Source: CAZBQG01 sp964493945 (GTDB taxonomy: Bacteria; Pseudomonadota; Alphaproteobacteria; Rhodospirillales; UBA2165). From it: DNA of 21,303 nt. A program made the position numbers and the translations under genes. Positions 15,562-21,303 of the stretch are shown here, one piece after another (the stretch's first letter is position 1; each line of letters opens with the position of its first letter). The stretch lies in the NCBI GenBank assembly GCA_964493945.1, contig CAZBQG010000042.1:1-21303 (forward strand), written 5' to 3'. The notes below the pieces were generated by a model. That model had not been told where the DNA came from and did not search any database. It saw only the letters and a program-made list of their open reading frames with translations.

Positions 15562-16038
15562 TCAGCGTTTGCGCATTTCTTTGGCGGCGTCATCCACGGC
15601 CCGGATGATCTTGTCGTAGCCCGTGCAGCGGCAAAGATTTCCGGCCAACCAGAAACGAATCTCGCTTTCCGTCGGTTTTGGATTTTTTTCTAAAAGGGAC
15701 TTTGCCGCGATCAGGATGCCCGGCGTGCAGATGCCGCATTGCAGGGCCGCGCGATCGAGAAATTTCTGCTGCAAGGGATGCAGATCTTCGCCATCGGCCA
15801 TGCCCTCGATGGTCTCGATCTTGCTGCCTTCGGCTTCCACGGCCAGCACCAGACAGGAACAGACCAGCCGTCCATCGACGGTAACGCTGCAAGCGCCGCA
15901 ATCGCCCGTGCCGCACCCTTCCTTGGTGCCGGTCAGGAACAATTCATCGCGCAACGCCTGGAGCAGGGTCTGGTCCGTATCGCAGAGGAATTCCACCTCA
16001 TCGTCATTGACCGTGCTCGAAACGTGATGCTTGGCCAT
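15562..16038 (-). CDS. 2Fe-2S small subunit of a molybdenum hydroxylase (CoxS/XdhA-type)
   Basis: This 158-residue electron-transfer subunit has both iron-sulfur clusters: a plant-type set in EGCGTGDCGAC plus SCLVL (C42, C47, C50, C62) and a second set in QCGICTPG and LCRCTGY (C101, C104, C136, C138). It passes electrons from the molybdopterin site to FAD in xanthine dehydrogenase, aldehyde oxidoreductase or CO dehydrogenase complexes. The length is typical. Its ATG overlaps the stop of the upstream FAD subunit by one base (TGATG), so the two are translationally coupled. The gene ends 6 bp from the convergent isochorismatase remnant. No large subunit lies on either side. Confidence 0.93.
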   Translation of the reverse strand: MAKHHVSSTVNDDEVEFLCDTDQTLLQALRDELFLTGTKEGCGTGDCGACSVTVDGRLVCSCLVLAVEAEGSKIETIEGMADGEDLHPLQQKFLDRAALQCGICTPGILIAAKSLLEKNPKPTESEIRFWLAGNLCRCTGYDKIIRAVDDAAKEMRKR

Positions 16039-16901
16039 CAGCAGGCCCTCTTATAGGCCAGCTTGGCCACCCGCTGGGCCAGCACGCCGGCCACCTTGAT
16101 GCGGTATTCTTTGGTACCCCGCTTGTCATCGATGGGCCGGCAGGCAGCACTCGCCGCCGCCGCCAGGGCGTTCAGCGCATCCTTGTCGAGCTTGGTGCCG
16201 ATCAGGACCTTGGCCGCGGCCGGAACCAAAAGGGCCTGCGCCGCAACGGCGCCCAGCGCCACCTTGGCGGCCTTGATCACGCCGCTCCGGGTGACGGTCA
16301 TATTGATGCCGACGCCGACCACGGCGATGTCCATTTCCGTGCGGGGCGTGAAACGCATATAGGCATCGCCCGAATTGGCCGGCCGTTTGGGCAGGGAAAT
16401 TGAAACGACGATCTCGCCCTTTTTCAAAGACGTCTTGCCGGGGCCGGTGGCGATCTTATCCACCCCCACCGTGCGCCGTCCCTTGGGCCCGATCACCTTA
16501 GCCTTGGCGCCGGCGGCCATCAGGGCAGGCACGCTGTCGGCGGCGGGCGAGGCGTTGCACAAATTGCCACCCAGCGTGGCCCGTCCCTTGACCTGGATGG
16601 AGCCGATTTTTTCGGCCGCCTCCGTGACGCCGGGCCAAGCCTTGCGCAGGCCGGCATGTTCCATAATCTCGGCGCCGGTTACGGCAGCGCCGATGCGAAA
16701 GCCGTTCTTGTCCGATTTGATGGACCGCATCTCTGAAATATTTTTTATATCGACGATCAGTTTGGGACTGATCATGTCGGCCCGCATCTGAACCAGAAGA
16801 TCGGTTCCCCCGGCCAGAATCTTGGCACTACCCTTGGCGCCCGACAAAAGGGCCACTGCCGCCTTGAGCGAGCCCGGGGCTTCATATTGCATATCGGTCA
16901 T
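16038..16901 (-). CDS. FAD-binding medium subunit of a molybdenum hydroxylase (CoxM-type)
   Basis: This 287-residue protein has the family FAD motifs AGGTDLLVQMR (residues 30-40) and TLGGNLCNASPAADSVPALM (109-128), followed by the CoxM C-terminal domain with FTPRTEMDIAVVGVG near residue 185. It oxidises the iron-sulfur subunit and passes electrons to an acceptor. The region rich in KG and AAK repeats, such as GAKAKVIGPKGRRTVGV, is somewhat basic. It is the first gene of a two-gene unit with the small subunit. A well-formed promoter lies about 90 bp upstream. The catalytic molybdenum subunit, normally next to these genes, is not in the window, so the substrate cannot be guessed. Confidence 0.92.
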   Translation of the reverse strand: MTDMQYEAPGSLKAAVALLSGAKGSAKILAGGTDLLVQMRADMISPKLIVDIKNISEMRSIKSDKNGFRIGAAVTGAEIMEHAGLRKAWPGVTEAAEKIGSIQVKGRATLGGNLCNASPAADSVPALMAAGAKAKVIGPKGRRTVGVDKIATGPGKTSLKKGEIVVSISLPKRPANSGDAYMRFTPRTEMDIAVVGVGINMTVTRSGVIKAAKVALGAVAAQALLVPAAAKVLIGTKLDKDALNALAAAASAACRPIDDKRGTKEYRIKVAGVLAQRVAKLAYKRAC

Positions 16902-16958
16902 TTTATTTCTCTCGATTAAGATCCCTGGTTTCCCTTTACCTCCCCCGGGGCCGGTAGG

Positions 16959-16974
16959 TTCCTGCCCCCAGGAA
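16959..16974 (-). promoter_or_regulatory. Hairpin in the leader of the molybdenum hydroxylase transcript
   Basis: On the minus strand TTCCTG-GGGG-CAGGAA forms a perfect 6-bp stem with a 4-nt loop, just after the predicted transcription start. No T run follows, so it is not a standard terminator. It may stabilise or regulate the leader, or it may be chance. Confidence 0.3.
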
Positions 16975-16988
16975 AACGCGTAAACTAA

Positions 16989-17016
16989 ATTATAGCAAAA
17001 GAACTCATGGGTGCAA
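16989..17016 (-). promoter_or_regulatory. Sigma70-type promoter for the molybdenum hydroxylase subunits
   Basis: Minus-strand TTGCAC (17016-17011), a 16-nt spacer and a perfect TATAAT (16994-16989) sit in an AT-rich patch between gapR and the FAD-subunit gene. Transcription would start near 16982, leaving a leader of about 80 nt. Confidence 0.6.
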
Positions 17017-17039
17017 TCTTTTGGCCTTTGTAACCCGCC

Positions 17040-17282
17040 TCACATCTCAAGGGCGCGCATATAGAGGTCCAGTAGCTCCTCCTGTTCGCGCCTGTCGGTC
17101 TTGTCCATTTTGCGCAGCCGGATCACCTGGCGCAGGATGCGCGCATCAAAACCGTTGCCCTTGGCTTCCGAATAAACCTCGCGGATATCCGCGGTCAGAG
17201 CCGCTTTTTCTTCTTCCAGACGCTCAATGCGCTCAATGCAATAGCGCAGTTTCTCTCCGGCAACGCCGCCGACTTCAACCAT
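17040..17282 (-). CDS. gapR: GapR-like nucleoid-associated protein (DUF2312)
   Basis: This 80-residue protein closely follows GapR of Caulobacter. GapR is a DNA-binding protein that clamps overtwisted, AT-rich DNA ahead of replication and transcription. Recognisable parts are ERIERLEEEKAALTADIREV (a coiled-coil helix), the hallmark YSEAKGNGFDARILRQVIRL near the middle, and a final EEELLDLY-type helix (EQEELLDLYMRALEM). Caulobacter GapR has 89 residues, so this one is slightly shorter at the N-terminus. GGAGAG lies 4 nt before the ATG. The family is largely confined to Alphaproteobacteria, which is the best taxonomic clue in the window. It lies 87 bp downstream of the N-formylglutamate amidohydrolase-family gene on the same strand. 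Confidence 0.92.
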   Translation of the reverse strand: MVEVGGVAGEKLRYCIERIERLEEEKAALTADIREVYSEAKGNGFDARILRQVIRLRKMDKTDRREQEELLDLYMRALEM

Positions 17283-17330
17283 GATTCTCTCCGTTGGTTT
17301 CGGGAAATTAATCCCCCCTGGATTTATGGG

Positions 17331-17357
17331 AAAATAGCCGCGCTGCGCGGGCGCGGC
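17331..17357 (-). terminator. Rho-independent terminator after the N-formylglutamate amidohydrolase gene
   Basis: On the minus strand GCCGCGC and GCGCGGC (17357-17351 and 17343-17337) form a perfect 7-bp stem with a 7-nt loop, followed by TATTTT. It lies 13 bp past the gene's stop and separates it from gapR. Confidence 0.6.
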
Positions 17358-17369
17358 AACCCACCGGAT

Positions 17370-18179
17370 TCAATAATATTTGATCCGGTAAAGATCGGGA
17401 TTGGCCAGGATCGGACCCAGGACCGAACCCAGCAAACCGGCCCAGTGGTCAATCCCCCGGCGGGTCGCCAGCAAATCCTGACGCATTTCCAGAGCGCAAT
17501 GGGGTAGGCCGGCCCCAACCGCGTGATGGTCCAACGTATAGGCCACCAGACGCCCCGAATAAGGTTCGTTGTCACCAATGCATAATCCCTCCGGATGAGC
17601 GCGCAAGGCCGCCATCAAGGGTTTGGCCAGGCGCCCGTCCCTGTTCCACAACACGCCCACATGCCAGGGCCGCTTTTTGCCCTCCATCTCGGGCGTGAAG
17701 CTATGAATTGAGATCACGGCGGGTGGCGGGCCCCGTTCCACCAGGCGGGCCACTTCCAGGGATATGGCGCCGTGATAGGGCTCATAGATTTCCGCCCGGC
17801 GCCGAACCTTGTCGAAACCCGCCAAACCCATATTACCGGGAACAGATTGTCCATCCGCCAGTTCAGGGATTGTATCGGCATCATCTGGCTTGCGATTGCA
17901 ATCCCAAACCAGGCGCGAATAGCGGGCCAGCACGGCCCGCCCATTCAATTGACGGGCCAGACGCCGGGTCAATCCGGCCGCGCCGATATCGACAGCGATA
18001 TGGCGCGACAATGCCGCCGCCGGCAGGCCCAGCCCACCCAGCGCCACCGGAACAGCCCGCCCGGCATGATCACATACCAACAGCAATGGAGCCCGGCCAG
18101 CCAGATTGGCCCGCCTGAAGGGTGCAGGATCCTCTGCCCCCAGCAAATTTTGCTTTTCAATCATGACCGATGCATTCAT
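17370..18179 (-). CDS. N-formylglutamate amidohydrolase-family protein
   Basis: This 269-residue protein has the family's metal- and substrate-site segments in order: LLLVCDHAGRAVP (about residues 32-44), RHIAVDIGAAGLTRRLA, YSRLVWDCNRKPDD, IYEPYHGAISLEVARLV, VISIHSFTPEMEGKKRPWHVG and YTLDHHAVGAGLPHCALEMRQD. Classical HutG-type members remove formate from N-formylglutamate in histidine breakdown. No other hut gene is here, so a different amide may be the substrate. From memory, gapR and this family are often close together in Alphaproteobacteria. The start at 18179 is not certain, since M6 (18164) is also possible. It is divergent from egtD. Confidence 0.88.
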   Translation of the reverse strand: MNASVMIEKQNLLGAEDPAPFRRANLAGRAPLLLVCDHAGRAVPVALGGLGLPAAALSRHIAVDIGAAGLTRRLARQLNGRAVLARYSRLVWDCNRKPDDADTIPELADGQSVPGNMGLAGFDKVRRRAEIYEPYHGAISLEVARLVERGPPPAVISIHSFTPEMEGKKRPWHVGVLWNRDGRLAKPLMAALRAHPEGLCIGDNEPYSGRLVAYTLDHHAVGAGLPHCALEMRQDLLATRRGIDHWAGLLGSVLGPILANPDLYRIKYY

Positions 18180-18235
18180 TGATCACACCGGCTTTCGAGG
18201 CAAGCGATGATTTTTCATCCGAAAGTTGACGAGGC

Positions 18236-18283
18236 GGGGTTGACATAACCCCCCCGCCCGGAACATTTTCTGGGCGCCGGGGG
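18236..18283 (+). promoter_or_regulatory. Structured egtD upstream region with TTGACA and a hairpin
   Basis: TTGACA (18240-18245) is a perfect -35-like hexamer, but no good -10 lies 16-18 bp downstream. It is enclosed by an inverted repeat GGGGTT-GACAT-AACCCC (18236-18252). Just after it, CCCCCGCCC-type and GGGCGCCGGGGG arms (18250-18283) can form a 5+5-bp stem with a 2-nt bulge and a 12-nt loop. These could be an operator or a leader structure for egtD. Pattern reading only. Confidence 0.28.
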
Positions 18284-18307
18284 AGATATAAGTCGAGAGG
18301 CTCCAAC

Positions 18308-19318
18308 TTGCCAATCAACGCAGAAGAGCATAGCCGGGAACAGTCCAGCCACCCCGAATCCGCCGCCTATTTCGTCGATCATGAACCGCAGGCAGAGGAT
18401 TTCCGCTCCGCCGTGCTGAACGGCCTTTCGGCCAGCCCCAAAAACCTGCCACCGAAGTTTTTCTATGATGAGCCGGGCTCGACCCTGTTCGATCAGATCT
18501 GCGGCACCGACGAATATTACGTGACCCGGACGGAAATAGACCTGCTCCGCGACAAGGGCCCCGAAATCGCCCAATTGGCGGGAAGCCAAACGGTGGTCGT
18601 CGAATATGGCTGCGGGTCCAGCCTCAAAATCCGCGCGCTGCTGGATAATCTGGACGAACCGGCTGAATATCTGGCGATCGATATCTCGCGCGAACATCTG
18701 GACCAGGTGGTGGAAGATATTGCCGGCGAATATGATCAGATCAGGGTTGGCGGCGTCTGCGCCGATTTCTCGGCCGATCTGGAACTGCCCGACGAAGCCG
18801 GACTGAACGGGGAGCGCAAACTGGGCTTCTTCCCAGGCTCAACCATCGGCAATATGTCTCCGGTGGAAGCGGGACGGTTCCTCTCCGGTGTGCGGCGCCA
18901 CGTCTCGGATGACGGGGCCCTGATCGTGGGTGTCGATTTGAAAAAAGACGAACAGGTTCTCAACGCCGCCTATAACGACGCCGACGGAGTGACCGCCGCC
19001 TTCAACCTCAATATCCTGCACCGCATGAACCGGGAGCTGGAAGGCCATATCGATGTGGAGGAATTCGAACATCTGGCCTTCTACAATGAGGACCAGGGAC
19101 GCATAGAGATGCATTTGAAAAGCCGCACCGAGCAGAAGGTGCAAATCGCCGGGCACGAATTCAATTTTGCCCGCGATGAAACCATCCACACCGAAAACTC
19201 CTACAAATTCCATATCGAGGATTTTGCTGATCTGGCCGGTGAAGCTGGTTTCGCCACGGATGCGGTATGGACCGATGCAGGGCGCCTGTTCAGCATCCAT
19301 TACTTGAGCGCCGTTTAG
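18308..19318 (+). CDS. egtD: L-histidine N-alpha-methyltransferase EgtD (ergothioneine biosynthesis)
   Basis: EgtD trimethylates histidine with SAM to give hercynine, the first step to ergothioneine, in the cytosol. The 336-residue protein shows the family order: PPKFFYDEPGSTLFDQI and EYYVTRTEIDLL (residues 48-80), the SAM site VVEYGCGSSLKIRALLD (97-113), YLAIDISREHL, FFPGSTIGNM, GVTAAFNLNILHRMNRELEG (histidine-contacting region), RIEMHLKS and ETIHTENSYKF. The best start is TTG at 18308, with AGAGG 7 nt upstream. No ATG in the right place keeps the conserved N-terminus. EgtB, the usual neighbour, is absent from both sides in this window. The gene stands alone, divergent from the amidohydrolase-family gene and convergent with the dehydrogenase unit. 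Confidence 0.92.
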   Translation: MPINAEEHSREQSSHPESAAYFVDHEPQAEDFRSAVLNGLSASPKNLPPKFFYDEPGSTLFDQICGTDEYYVTRTEIDLLRDKGPEIAQLAGSQTVVVEYGCGSSLKIRALLDNLDEPAEYLAIDISREHLDQVVEDIAGEYDQIRVGGVCADFSADLELPDEAGLNGERKLGFFPGSTIGNMSPVEAGRFLSGVRRHVSDDGALIVGVDLKKDEQVLNAAYNDADGVTAAFNLNILHRMNRELEGHIDVEEFEHLAFYNEDQGRIEMHLKSRTEQKVQIAGHEFNFARDETIHTENSYKFHIEDFADLAGEAGFATDAVWTDAGRLFSIHYLSAV

Positions 19319-19344
19319 CACCACCAAATTTTACCAGGGAAATT

Positions 19345-19566
19345 TTACTTGGGAGTGAATTTCCCGACGGCCAGGTGGCCCGTGGCCGTGATGGAGGTTT
19401 TGTTGAAGCCTTCGCCGAACCGGGCAACCCTGACCCACCCCTTGGTTTAGCATTCCTTCAAGGCGCGCTCCAGGATGGTTCCCGACGCCTTATCCGAGGT
19501 GGCGATGTCGCCCGACATTATCAGCAATTCCAGCAAAAGCTGCTGTTGGAGGAGGATGCCAGCCAT
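19345..19566 (-). pseudogene. Small conserved-looking ORF split by an in-frame TAA
   Basis: Starting 18 bp downstream of the dehydrogenase stop, ATG 19566 opens 39 codons (MAGILLQQQLLLELLIMSGD, then IATSDKASGTILERALKEC). A TAA at 19449-19447 follows. The same frame continues TKGWVRVARFGEGFNKTSIT, then ATGHLAVGKFTPK, to a stop at 19345. The joined 73-residue product looks like a small winged-helix-type protein (a helix, then a GW-V strand turn and T-x-TATG-x-x-A). CAA to TAA would explain the break. I do not recognise a named family. The first 39 residues alone may be a real small protein. The region between egtD and the dehydrogenase otherwise holds nothing evident. Confidence 0.35.
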
Positions 19567-19584
19567 TCTAATACGCCCTTTCCC

Positions 19585-20649
19585 TCAGAGCAGGTTGCTG
19601 CCTTCAAAGCGGGCGAGCCAGTCCGGGATAACTTCCTTGTTATAGACATTATCCGGCACGCCGCCCTTCAAGGCGGTGATCAGGGAACGAGTCGCCCAAT
19701 CCACACCTGGCCGCAAACCGCCGGGGAAGCTGGACGACACCATATGCGGTGAAAGCAAAATCTTGTCGCCGAGCCCCAGCAGGGGCGATTGTGGCTCGGG
19801 CGGCTCCATGGGAAACACATCGATGGCGGCGCCGGCGATGACGTCTTTGTCCAGCGCATCGAACAGCGCTTCCTGGTTGACCACCGGGCCGCGCGACGTG
19901 TTGATGAGCACGGCGTTCGGTTTCATCAAAGCCAGTTTTTCCGCCGTGATCATGTCCCGCGTCTCATCGGTCAGATTGGTGTGCATGGTAACCACATCCG
20001 ATTCGCGCAGCAAAGTGTCCAAATCCACCTTTTCGGCGTTGTGATGGACAAATTTGGAAAGATCCACATAAGGATCGCAGGCCAACAGGCGAACCCGCCA
20101 CGGCGCCAGCAGATCGGAAAGCCGGCTGCCGATTCGCCCCAGCCCGACGACGCCGACGGTGATCCCCTCATAACCATCCTGGCGGCGCCCTAAATAGGTA
20201 CCGGCCAGATGGGGTTCACGCCACAGCCCGTCCTTCACCTGACGGTCCCGCTGGCGGGTCTTTTTTAAGATACCCAACATCATGGCCATGGTCCCCTCGG
20301 CCACGCCCCCCCAGTTGGATTCGGTCGGGCAATGGGTGACCATAATGCCCATCTCAGTGGCCGCATCCACATCCACGTCATCCACCCCGATGGTGTATTT
20401 GGCGATGATCCTGAGATCAGGCGCCTGTCCCAGGACCTTGCGCGATATGGGGCAGGCCCGGATCATCACGCCGGTCAAGGCGTTGGCATCGTGGGAATTG
20501 GCCCAGAAGCGGTCCTCGTCATTCAGCACATGGGGCGTGAACCAATCCGATTCGCCCATCTCCAGGCGGCAGCCCGCCTCGGTCAGCACGTCGTGGGATG
20601 GATCGTCTTGCTCGTTAGGCGTGAAAATAAAAATCTTGGGTTGGGCCAT
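19585..20649 (-). CDS. D-isomer-specific 2-hydroxyacid dehydrogenase
   Basis: This 354-residue NAD(P)-dependent dehydrogenase belongs to the phosphoglycerate dehydrogenase/glyoxylate reductase superfamily and interconverts 2-oxo and D-2-hydroxy acids in the cytosol. The nucleotide site is VGVVGLGRIGSRLSDLL with GLGRIG at residues 169-174. Catalytic residues are R253 (NTSRGPVV), E282 (DVFPMEPPE) and H302 (LSPHM). The substrate-domain segment AKYTIGVDDVDVDAATEMGI is typical. No ACT domain is present, so serine biosynthesis SerA is less likely. AAGGAG lies 8 nt before the ATG. The substrate is not known and no pathway partner sits next to it. Confidence 0.92.
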   Translation of the reverse strand: MAQPKIFIFTPNEQDDPSHDVLTEAGCRLEMGESDWFTPHVLNDEDRFWANSHDANALTGVMIRACPISRKVLGQAPDLRIIAKYTIGVDDVDVDAATEMGIMVTHCPTESNWGGVAEGTMAMMLGILKKTRQRDRQVKDGLWREPHLAGTYLGRRQDGYEGITVGVVGLGRIGSRLSDLLAPWRVRLLACDPYVDLSKFVHHNAEKVDLDTLLRESDVVTMHTNLTDETRDMITAEKLALMKPNAVLINTSRGPVVNQEALFDALDKDVIAGAAIDVFPMEPPEPQSPLLGLGDKILLSPHMVSSSFPGGLRPGVDWATRSLITALKGGVPDNVYNKEVIPDWLARFEGSNLL

Positions 20650-20727
20650 GGCTGGCGCTCCTTCCTCCCCGGCAACGATTGGGCGTTAACCTAGCCTCCC
20701 CTCATTGCCCGGGACAAGTCCCAAATT

Positions 20728-20751
20728 TCGGGGGCGCCGAAGCGCCCCCGA
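20728..20751 (-). terminator. GC-rich UUCG hairpin after the repeat-protein gene
   Basis: A perfect 10-bp stem (TCGGGGGCGC paired with GCGCCCCCGA) is closed on the minus strand by a TTCG tetraloop. It starts 25 bp past the repeat-protein stop and ends before the dehydrogenase start. AAATTT follows instead of a clean T run, so termination strength is uncertain. Confidence 0.6.
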
Positions 20752-20775
20752 TGGCTGGCCCTTATGTTCCGCTTG

Positions 20776-21303
20776 TCAGCAGGTCGGTGACGTGCCGAGC
20801 GAGCAGGGGAGAGATTCTGGCGTCGTTTCCGGTTCCGGCAGCGGTGCAAGCTCTGGGTCTTCCGGCGGCGGCGGCGCTTCTTCCGTATCGGTGATTACTT
20901 GGTTGGTTGCCTCGGTAATGGCGCCCACATCCGATCCCGTAGTGGTGGCCGCGTCTACCGCACCGGTCTGGGCGGCGGTGGCGATGGCTACGGTATCTAT
21001 GCCCGCGTCGGTCGCCGCCTGGACGGCACCAGAGGTTGCCGCCTGGGCGATGGTCACCACATTGATGCCGGCCGACGCCGCACCCGTTACAGCACCGGCA
21101 GAAGCGGCCGTCGCCACCACGGCAACATCCGCGCCAGCCGCCGCGGCACCTGTCACGGCGCCGGTCGAGGAGGCCTGGGCGATGGTAACGGCGCTCACAC
21201 CGGCCGCCGCCGCGCTGCTCACGGCACCGGCTGAAACCGCTTGTACGACGGCGCCAAGGTCGGTTCCGGAAGCCGCGGCACCGCTCACGGCGCCGGCCGA
21301 GAC
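20776..21303 (-). CDS. C-terminal part of a protein with 22-residue tandem repeats (5' partial)
   Basis: The frame is open to the right edge and ends at 20776, giving 175 residues with the N-terminus outside the window. Six repeats of 22 residues fill residues 1-132. Aligned, they share x-[ST]-x-G-A-V near the start, A-x-x-x-G-x-[DNS] in the middle and [IV]-x-x-A at the end, for example SSTGAVTGAAAAGADVAVVA. They are very rich in Ala, Gly, Val and Ser/Thr and nearly free of charge. A seventh, decayed unit leads into an acidic, proline-rich tail (EEAPPPPEDPELAPLPEPET) that ends SLPCSLGTSPTC with two cysteines. I do not recognise the family. A structural or surface repeat protein is possible. 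A start codon at 21288 is unlikely because the repeats continue past it. Confidence 0.7.
   Translation of the reverse strand, partial: VSAGAVSGAAASGTDLGAVVQAVSAGAVSSAAAAGVSAVTIAQASSTGAVTGAAAAGADVAVVATAASAGAVTGAASAGINVVTIAQAATSGAVQAATDAGIDTVAIATAAQTGAVDAATTTGSDVGAITEATNQVITDTEEAPPPPEDPELAPLPEPETTPESLPCSLGTSPTC
20908..21303 (-). repeat. 66-bp in-frame tandem repeats
   Basis: Six diverged copies of a 66-bp unit encode the 22-residue repeats. The copies continue to the window edge, so the total number is unknown. The unit keeps GGTGCCGTGAC-like cores (Gly-Ala-Val) on the minus strand. Confidence 0.8.

Noticed and set aside
20899..21234. Plus-strand open frame across the 22-residue repeats
   Set aside because: It mirrors the repeat array with Gly/Arg-rich sequence. 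The minus-strand frame is open to the edge, shows regular 22-residue periodicity and ends at a stop followed by a hairpin.
20908..21303. CRISPR-like array
   Set aside because: The 66-bp repeats are contiguous, diverged and in frame, with no spacers.

Overview
The window looks like a piece of an alphaproteobacterial chromosome, probably from a free-living Rhodospirillales-like lineage. It is GC-rich. It carries gapR (DUF2312), a nucleoid protein typical of Alphaproteobacteria, next to an N-formylglutamate amidohydrolase-family gene. It also holds a TRAP transporter, egtD and several aromatic or organic-acid catabolism families. No rRNA, tRNA, CRISPR array, phage gene or transposase was seen.

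Layout. (1) 35-3205, minus strand: selD, then a class A flavin monooxygenase, then a broken, truncated glutamate mutase E-subunit (glmE-like) fragment. The selD gene is longer than an ordinary ORF call would show. Its catalytic Cys17 position is an in-frame TGA with a SECIS-like hairpin right after it, so SelD here is very probably a selenoprotein. (2) 3344-8653, plus strand: a compact run of dctP, dctQ and dctM (TRAP transporter), a UbiD-family decarboxylase with its catalytic R-E-E triad, and a thioredoxin-reductase-like flavoprotein. (3) 8647-12494, minus strand: a four-gene operon, in transcription order two IpdA/IpdB-like (CoA-transferase fold) subunits, an ACMSD-type amidohydrolase, and a 4,5-dihydroxyphthalate decarboxylase-like gene with a one-base frameshift. 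(4) 12625-15555, plus strand: a small lipoprotein, an arylsulfotransferase-family protein, a methyltransferase interrupted by TAG, and an isochorismatase-family remnant without its N-terminus. (5) 15562-16901, minus strand: FAD and 2Fe-2S subunits of a molybdenum hydroxylase, with no large subunit present, behind a good sigma70-type promoter. (6) 17040-18179, minus strand: gapR and an N-formylglutamate amidohydrolase-family gene. (7) 18308-19318, plus strand: egtD. (8) 19345-21303, minus strand: a small interrupted ORF, a D-2-hydroxyacid dehydrogenase, and the C-terminal part of a protein made of 22-residue repeats that runs off the right edge.

Working together (inference): the TRAP transporter could import a carboxylated, perhaps aromatic or heterocyclic, acid. 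The UbiD enzyme, amidohydrolase and DHP-decarboxylase-like protein all belong to decarboxylase-type families, and the IpdAB-like pair could open a ring or handle a CoA ester. The substrate cannot be read from the sequence. At least five reading frames are damaged (two single-base frameshifts, two nonsense codons, two truncations), which means either local gene decay or errors in the assembly.
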